The notes under the pieces: model-generated
What the model saw: the letters and a program-made list of their open reading frames with translations, nothing else
Database searches by the model: none
Told to the model about the DNA's origin: nothing
Shown: piece by piece, positions 6,804-10,834 of the stretch
Numbering within the stretch: the stretch's first letter is position 1
How the letters are laid out: every line of letters starts with the position of its first letter
Position numbers and translations under genes: made by a program
Assembly (NCBI GenBank): GCA_021779635.1
Contig: JAJYAH010000166.1
Coordinates: 1 to 10,834 of the forward strand
Source of the DNA: Pseudomonadota bacterium
GTDB taxonomy: Bacteria > Pseudomonadota > Alphaproteobacteria > Rhizobiales > Xanthobacteraceae
Reading direction: 5' to 3'
Length of the DNA stretch: 10,834 bases

Positions 6804-6831
6804 TTGAAGGCGTCAAAATCCGTGCTATTAT
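6804..6831 (+). promoter_or_regulatory. Candidate sigma70 promoter for the Rieske operon
   Basis: TTGAAG (6804-6809) and TATTAT (6826-6831) are separated by 16 bases and match the consensus at four and five of six positions. The start would lie near 6838, giving a leader of about 88 bases before the ATG at 6926. The gap between tetR (stop at 6721) and this operon is about 200 bases. It otherwise holds only an imperfect hairpin-like GC stretch with no T-run, so no clear tetR terminator is visible. Confidence 0.45.
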
Positions 6832-6832
6832 T

Positions 6833-6847
6833 AGAACGGTCAGTCGG
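6833..6847. promoter_or_regulatory. Possible repressor site AGAACGGTCAGTCGG at the Rieske promoter start
   Basis: This stretch directly follows the candidate -10 and spans the predicted start point. It has only partial dyad symmetry about its centre (alternate positions of CGGTCAGTCG pair), a looser pattern than a classical palindrome but one seen in some TetR-type operators. The position is right for a repressor. The sequence is not related to the palindrome in front of the pump, so a different regulator would be expected. Low confidence. Confidence 0.25.
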
Positions 6848-6925
6848 ATTATTTTTGATTTGACCCGTCTTGAGGTCGCCCGCGAGGGCGACGACGGCTT
6901 TTGCCCTGCCATCGGAGATGCAGCG

Positions 6926-8185
6926 ATGAACTTCGTGCCGCGCGCGCCGCATTGGGATGAACTGATCCGCCCGGATCGGGTTCATGGTTCGCTGTACAAC
7001 GACCCCGCGATCTTCGAGGCGGAACTGCAGAAGATCTGGTATCGCACCTGGGTCTATGTCGGCCATGAGAGCGAAGTTCCGAATGCCAACGATTACGTGG
7101 CCAAATCGATCGGTCCGCAATCCATCATCATGACGCGGGACGAGCAGGGCAAGATCAACCTCTTGCTCAATCGTTGTTCTCATCGCGGCAACCAGGTCTG
7201 CTCCTACGACAAGGGCAATGCGCGATCCTTCACCTGCCCGTTCCATTCCTGGACTTTCGCCAATGACGGCCGTCTTGTCGGCTACGCCTTTCCGGACGGC
7301 TATGAAGGGACGGACAAAGCCGGGTTGGGACTTGGCCATGTCACCCGCGTGCAATCCTACCGCGGTTTCGTGTTTGGCTCGTTCGCCGCGGAAGGCCCGA
7401 CTCTTGAAGAGCATCTTGGCGGAGCCGCCGAGACGATCGACCGTCTGGTTCGCAGTTCGCCCGAAGGTGAGGTCGAGGTGACGGCGGGGTTCCTCCAACA
7501 TCGCGTCAAGGCCAACTGGAAATTCATCCTGGAGAACGAATGCGACGGCTACCATCCGGCCTTTGTGCATTCTTCGATTTTTGGCGTCGCCGATAGCGCC
7601 ATCGGAACGCTTTATGGCGGCAAATCGACCGCGGTGACGCGCGACTATGGCAACGGCCATACCGAGATCGATCTGCGGCCGGAATTTCGCAACCGCGACC
7701 AGCCGTTGAGCTGGTTCGGCACCAATGAAGCGCGATTGCCTGATTATACGTCGCGGATGAAGGCCGCTTACGGCAGCGAGCAGGCGCGCGAGATCATGGT
7801 CGACGGCACGCCCCATGTGATGATTTTCCCGAATCTGTTCATCGCCGAAATCCAGATGTTCGTGATCCAGCCGCTGGCGGCCGACGACAGCGTGCAGCAC
7901 GTTACCGCGTTGCAGTTCAAGGGTGCGCCCGACATGAACCGACGCTTGCGTCAGCAAACCATGGGGTCGGTCGGCCCGGCGGGGTTGTTGCTGGCCGATG
8001 ATTCCGAGATGTACGAACGCTGTCATCGCGGGGTGCTGGCGCGCAATCCCGAATGGATCTTTCTGGGTCGCGGCGAACGCCGCGAAGGGCGCGACGCGGA
8101 GGGTTTCAAGGTCGGCCACGTCACCGACGAGGTGCCGTCGCGCGGTATCTGGCATCACTATCGCAGCCTGATGGAGGCACCGTGA
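6926..8185 (+). CDS. Rieske ring-hydroxylating oxygenase, alpha (large) subunit
   Basis: This 419-residue catalytic subunit would insert oxygen into an aromatic or similar ring using electrons relayed from NAD(P)H. The Rieske [2Fe-2S] ligands are C84 and H86 (CSH) and C104 and H107 (CPFH). The mononuclear iron site is in NECDGYHPAFVH with H210 and H215, the bridging Asp is D207, and the third iron ligand is probably D358 or D359 (ADDSEMYERC). The length and the TWVYVGHESEVPNANDY opening are like the benzoate/2,4,5-T (BenA/TftA) side of the family. I chose the ATG at 6926 with GGAG 8 bases upstream; an in-frame TTG at 6860 adds 22 residues unlike the family. The beta gene follows with a one-base overlap, so an alpha-beta hexamer is likely. 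No ferredoxin or reductase gene follows. The substrate is unknown. Confidence 0.93.
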   Translation: MNFVPRAPHWDELIRPDRVHGSLYNDPAIFEAELQKIWYRTWVYVGHESEVPNANDYVAKSIGPQSIIMTRDEQGKINLLLNRCSHRGNQVCSYDKGNARSFTCPFHSWTFANDGRLVGYAFPDGYEGTDKAGLGLGHVTRVQSYRGFVFGSFAAEGPTLEEHLGGAAETIDRLVRSSPEGEVEVTAGFLQHRVKANWKFILENECDGYHPAFVHSSIFGVADSAIGTLYGGKSTAVTRDYGNGHTEIDLRPEFRNRDQPLSWFGTNEARLPDYTSRMKAAYGSEQAREIMVDGTPHVMIFPNLFIAEIQMFVIQPLAADDSVQHVTALQFKGAPDMNRRLRQQTMGSVGPAGLLLADDSEMYERCHRGVLARNPEWIFLGRGERREGRDAEGFKVGHVTDEVPSRGIWHHYRSLMEAP

Positions 8186-8676
8186 TGCTGTCGCGCGAAA
8201 GCAGCGCCACGCTGATGAGCGCCGTGTCGGCTTTCCTCTATATGGAGGCGCGATTCCAGGACGAGCATCAATACGAGGCCTGGGAAGCGCTGTGGACCGA
8301 TGATGGCATCTATTGGGTGCCCGCCAACGGTGCGGACATCGATCCCGAACAGGAGATGTCGATCATTTACGACAACCGGTCGCGCATTTCGTTGCGGATC
8401 AAGCAATTGCTTACCGGCAAGCGTCATACCCAGACGCCTCAGTCGCGGCTGCGCCGGATCGTATCGAATATCGAGCTGATGGGAGAGCATAACGGCGATA
8501 TCGCGGTTGCCAGCAACAGCATGGTGTTCGAATCCAGCCTTCGCGACGATACCATCTGGGCCGCGCGCAATGAATATCGGCTGCGTTACGTCGATGGCGA
8601 GTTGCGAATGGCCTACAAGAAGGTGACGCTGGTCAACAATGAAAAACCGCTCTTCACGCTGTCGTTCCTGATCTAG
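8185..8676 (+). CDS. Ring-hydroxylating oxygenase, beta (small) subunit
   Basis: This 163-residue protein has the cone-shaped NTF2-like fold of Rieske oxygenase beta subunits. Visible family features are an N-terminal helix with FLYMEARFQDEHQYEAWEALW, the following DDGIYWVP, a SRISLRIKQLLTG helix, and the C-terminal strands ending in NEYRLRYVDGELRMAYKKV and a hydrophobic LFTLSFLI tail. The beta subunit has no metal; it supports the alpha trimer and sometimes affects substrate choice. The ATG (8185-8187) overlaps the alpha stop as TGATG and has GGAGG 7 bases upstream. GTG directly before it (8182) is a possible alternative. The stop is followed at once by a palindromic repeat, which may set the 3' end or the stability of the alpha-beta message. 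Confidence 0.92.
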   Translation: MLSRESSATLMSAVSAFLYMEARFQDEHQYEAWEALWTDDGIYWVPANGADIDPEQEMSIIYDNRSRISLRIKQLLTGKRHTQTPQSRLRRIVSNIELMGEHNGDIAVASNSMVFESSLRDDTIWAARNEYRLRYVDGELRMAYKKVTLVNNEKPLFTLSFLI

Positions 8677-8723
8677 GCATGGTCCCGAAAAGTGGCCTTT
8701 GCGGTTTTCGGACCAGATCATGC
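8677..8723. repeat. Imperfect palindromic intergenic repeat (rhizobial type)
   Basis: The left arm GCATGGTCCCGAAAA (8677-8691) pairs with the right arm TTTTCGGACCAGATCATGC (8705-8723). TGGTCC and GAAAA pair with TTTTC and GGACCA apart from one bulged C, and the GCA/TGC ends pair around five extra bases. From memory, palindromes with GCATG...CCGAAAA...TTTTCGG...ATCATGC are scattered in many copies between genes of Bradyrhizobium and related Rhizobiales. This copy starts directly after the beta-subunit stop codon. It would form an RNA hairpin in the operon transcript; no T-run follows it, so full termination is unlikely. Confidence 0.65.
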
Positions 8724-8758
8724 CTCAACAGAAAATAACGAATCCGAACGGAGGAAAG

Positions 8759-9565
8759 ATGGGCTTGCCAATGATCGATCGGGGACCGGTTCTGCTGCGC
8801 ATCGCGGATGGTGTTGCACATCTCAGGCTTAACCGGCCCGATGCCTCCAACGGCATGAATGTCGAACTCCTGAAGGCGCTCGGCGATGCCATCATGGTCT
8901 GCCACGGCGAGCCGGGCATTCGCGCGGTGCTGCTCACTGGCGAGGGCAAGAATTTCTGCGCCGGCGGCGACATCCATGATTTTGCCTCGAAAGGCCAGAA
9001 GCTTCCCGACTATCTGCGGCAGGCGACAGCCTATCTGCAAAACGCGGTCGCCGGATTGATCCGGCTCGAAGCGCCGGTCGTCACGTCAGTGCAGGGCTTC
9101 GCTGCCGGCGGCGGCGGCTTCGGGCTGGTATGCGCGTCGGACATGGTGGTGGCCGGCGCGTCGGCCAAGTTCCTGGCCGGCGCAACCCGCGTCGGGATGG
9201 CGCCTGACGCCGGCGTCTCCGTCACTTTGCCGCGCCTGGTGGGTCTGCGCAGAGCCACCGCGATCCTATTGACCAATCCGGTCATCACCGCCGCCGAGGC
9301 GCTGGAGCTTGGCATTATCAACCGCGTCGTCCCGGACGACGAGCTTGCCGATGCCTCGCTGAAGCTCGCACGCGAACTCGCCGCGGGTGCGCCGAAGGCG
9401 CTGGCCGCGACCAAGCGTTTGTTGTGGAGCGGGATCGGAATCAGTGTCGAGCAATGCCTGCCCGAGGAATCGCGGACCGTATCCGAGCTATCCGGCACCG
9501 CCGACGCCCGCGAGGGGCTCGCCGCGGTGATCGAACGGCGCAAGCCGACGTTCACGGGGCGCTGA
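8759..9565 (+). CDS. Crotonase-fold (enoyl-CoA hydratase/isomerase family) protein
   Basis: This 268-residue protein is of normal length for the crotonase superfamily, whose members handle acyl-CoA thioesters. It keeps FCAGGDIHDF (66-75) and a glycine-rich oxyanion loop GFAAGGGGFG (113-122), then CASDMVVA, GMAPDAG (146-152) and the helix GAPKALAATKRLL. The two glutamates of true enoyl-CoA hydratases are missing: by my alignment the first position is F121 or G122 and the second A142. The Asp in PDAG (D150) is retained, as in PaaG-like isomerases. A hydratase label is therefore doubtful; isomerase, hydrolase or C-C bond cleavage are possible. I chose the ATG at 8759 with GGAGG 4 bases upstream. 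The dehydrogenase gene starts 3 bases after its stop. It implies that part of this pathway runs on CoA esters. Confidence 0.88.
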   Translation: MGLPMIDRGPVLLRIADGVAHLRLNRPDASNGMNVELLKALGDAIMVCHGEPGIRAVLLTGEGKNFCAGGDIHDFASKGQKLPDYLRQATAYLQNAVAGLIRLEAPVVTSVQGFAAGGGGFGLVCASDMVVAGASAKFLAGATRVGMAPDAGVSVTLPRLVGLRRATAILLTNPVITAAEALELGIINRVVPDDELADASLKLARELAAGAPKALAATKRLLWSGIGISVEQCLPEESRTVSELSGTADAREGLAAVIERRKPTFTGR

Positions 9566-9568
9566 AAG

Positions 9569-10327
9569 GTGCCGAACGCCGGCACCTTGCCGTTCGGACG
9601 GCTTGACCGCCGCCGCGCCTTCATTTCGGGCGGCGCGCACGGCATCGGCGCCGCCATCGCGCGGGCTTTCGCCGCTGCCGGTGCCGACGTCATCATCGGC
9701 GATCTCGATATCGCGCGTGCGACCGAACTGGCCGGGCAGGTCGGCGCGACTGCCGCGCAGCTCGATGTCACCGACGCCGCCACGGTGCGGCAAATCATGT
9801 CCCGGCACGGGCCGTTCGATATTGTCGTCAACAATGCCGGCGCCGATCAGCATGCGTTCTTCACCGACACCACCCCGGATGATTGGGCCAGGCTGCTCGC
9901 GGTCAATCTGGTCTCGGCCTTTGCCTGCACCCACGCTGCGTTACCGGCGATGCAGGCGGCCGGTTTCGGGCGGATCATCAACATCGCCTCCGAAGCCGCG
10001 CGGCTGGGATCCAAGGGCGGTGCCGCTTACGCCTCCGCCAAGGGCGGCGTCATTGCCTTTACAAAAAGCATCGCGCGCGAGAATGCGCGCTACGGGATCA
10101 CCGCGAATGCGATCGCGCCCGGACCGATCCGGACCCCGATGCTCGAACAGGCGGTGACCAAGGGCGGCGACAAGATTCTCCACGCCATGACGGACGCCAC
10201 TCTGTTGCGGCGGTTGGGCGAGCCGGAAGAGGTCGCCGCCGCGGCGTTGTTCCTGGCATCCGATCAGGCGGCCTATATCACCGGTGAGACCATCGGTGTC
10301 TCCGGTGGCATGGGACTGGGCGGTTAG
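9569..10327 (+). CDS. Short-chain dehydrogenase/reductase, probably NAD-dependent
   Basis: This 252-residue classical SDR has the cofactor motif SGGAHGIG (20-27), acidic D45 and D47 at the end of the second strand (which favours NAD over NADP), D66 in LDV, NNAG (88-91), N113, and the catalytic S141, Y154 and K158 (YASAK). PGPIRTPM follows, and the C-terminus ends in the usual ITGETIGVSGGMGLGG. It oxidises a hydroxyl or reduces a ketone in the cytoplasm. In this operon it could act as a cis-dihydrodiol dehydrogenase after the Rieske enzyme, or as a 3-hydroxyacyl-CoA dehydrogenase next to the crotonase; sequence does not decide. The start is GTG at 9569, 3 bases after the crotonase stop, with GGGG 9 bases upstream, so translation is probably coupled. 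FabG-type ketoreductase is a further option. Confidence 0.9.
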   Translation: MPNAGTLPFGRLDRRRAFISGGAHGIGAAIARAFAAAGADVIIGDLDIARATELAGQVGATAAQLDVTDAATVRQIMSRHGPFDIVVNNAGADQHAFFTDTTPDDWARLLAVNLVSAFACTHAALPAMQAAGFGRIINIASEAARLGSKGGAAYASAKGGVIAFTKSIARENARYGITANAIAPGPIRTPMLEQAVTKGGDKILHAMTDATLLRRLGEPEEVAAAALFLASDQAAYITGETIGVSGGMGLGG

Positions 10328-10328
10328 C

Positions 10329-10834
10329 ATGACGTGCGCCAGCGAGGACGTTGCGGCTACTCCGCTCGATCTGGTGATCGAGCGCATCCGACGTGTCTAT
10401 CGCGGTTGGAACCGGAACACGTCGGTGGCGCAGATGCGCATCGACTGGAATGCGGCCTTTCAAGCGGACATTGCGCCGATCTCGCACCAACCCGCCTCCG
10501 TCGGCGGCATGGACGGCGAATGGATCGCAGGCAGCAGCGCGCCAGACGACAAAGCCATTCTCTATTTTCACGGCGGCGGCTTTCGGCTCGGCTCGGTGTC
10601 GTCGCATCGCGAACTCATCGCGCGAATCGCCGGGGCGAGCGGTTGCCGGGTGCTCGCGATCAACTACCGGCTGGCGCCGGAGCATCGCTTTCCGGCTCCG
10701 CTGGAGGATACCCTGGCGGCCTATGGCTGGATGCTCGATCAGGGACTGAGGCCGGAAAACATCGCCCTTGCCGGAGATTCCGCCGGCGGAAATCTCGTGC
10801 TTGCGACCATGCTCGGCCTCCGCGAACGCGGCTT
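10329..10834 (+). CDS. HSL-family (type IV) alpha/beta hydrolase, N-terminal part (3' end outside window)
   Basis: The frame is open to the window end and gives the first 168 residues. A helical cap region (about 1-55) is followed by LYFHGGGF (78-85), the HGGG oxyanion motif of hormone-sensitive-lipase-type esterases, then YRLAPEHRFPAP (113-124) and the nucleophile elbow GDSAGGN (149-155) with S151. The catalytic Asp and His must lie beyond the edge. Such enzymes hydrolyse short- to medium-chain carboxyl esters in the cytoplasm. The ATG at 10329 comes one base after the dehydrogenase stop, and GGGCGG about 9 bases upstream is a modest ribosome site, so it is probably the next operon gene. It could release an aromatic acid from an ester before ring hydroxylation, or act on a lactone or thioester product; the substrate is not evident. 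Confidence 0.9.
   Translation, partial: MTCASEDVAATPLDLVIERIRRVYRGWNRNTSVAQMRIDWNAAFQADIAPISHQPASVGGMDGEWIAGSSAPDDKAILYFHGGGFRLGSVSSHRELIARIAGASGCRVLAINYRLAPEHRFPAPLEDTLAAYGWMLDQGLRPENIALAGDSAGGNLVLATMLGLRERG

Noticed and set aside
6776..8158. Long leftward open frame (460 codons) opposite the Rieske alpha gene
   Set aside because: It mirrors the alpha gene, which has all Rieske and iron ligands. The antisense translation is rich in Arg and His and shows no recognisable domain.

Overview
The window looks like chromosomal DNA from a GC-rich alphaproteobacterium, most likely a Bradyrhizobium or Rhodopseudomonas relative. The reasons are third-position GC bias, GTG/TTG starts, a NodT-type efflux lipoprotein, and an imperfect palindrome of a kind I associate with intergenic regions of that order. 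This placement is inference from style and gene content, not from a marker gene. I see no rRNA, tRNA, CRISPR, transposase or integrase.

Layout. (1) Bases 2-286 hold the 3' end of a rightward ThDP-dependent acetolactate synthase-like gene. It converges on a leftward pair: a 63-residue membrane protein (1312-1503) and an MgtC/SapB-family membrane protein (371-1060), separated by about 250 untranslated bases. A perfect 16-bp Crp/Fnr-type palindrome (1557-1572) lies upstream of the small gene. It is centred about 41.5 bp from the start site predicted by a -10-like hexamer. (2) A leftward tripartite efflux operon (1628-5906) encodes an EmrA-type adaptor, an EmrB-type DHA2 transporter and a NodT-type outer-membrane lipoprotein, with stop/start overlaps at both junctions. 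The third gene almost certainly starts at a TTG inside the transporter's stop codon. A TetR regulator (6029-6721) is divergent. The 122-bp gap holds a good sigma70-type promoter for the pump and a 16-bp perfect palindrome that overlaps its -10, so drug- or flavonoid-inducible repression is the natural model. The layout resembles the FrrA-controlled pump of Bradyrhizobium as I remember it. (3) A rightward catabolic operon (6926 to the window end) encodes Rieske ring-hydroxylating oxygenase alpha and beta subunits, a crotonase-fold CoA enzyme, an NAD-type short-chain dehydrogenase and the N-terminal part of an HSL-family alpha/beta hydrolase. A recognisable promoter with a possible operator precedes it, and a palindromic repeat lies between the beta subunit and the crotonase.

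How they work together. The Rieske pair would hydroxylate an aromatic or related ring, and the dehydrogenase could oxidise the resulting diol or a later hydroxyacyl intermediate. The crotonase points to a CoA thioester stage, and the hydrolase to ester release of a substrate or product. No reductase, ferredoxin, CoA ligase or ring-cleavage enzyme is present, so the electron-transfer partner must lie outside the window or be shared. The substrate cannot be read from the sequence. The adjacent pump may export toxic aromatics, but that link rests only on proximity.

Nothing here is plainly a new system. The least explained parts are the Crp/Fnr-controlled small protein with MgtC and its possibly structured leader, the Rieske/CoA operon of unknown substrate with an atypical crotonase active site, and the regulatory palindromes.
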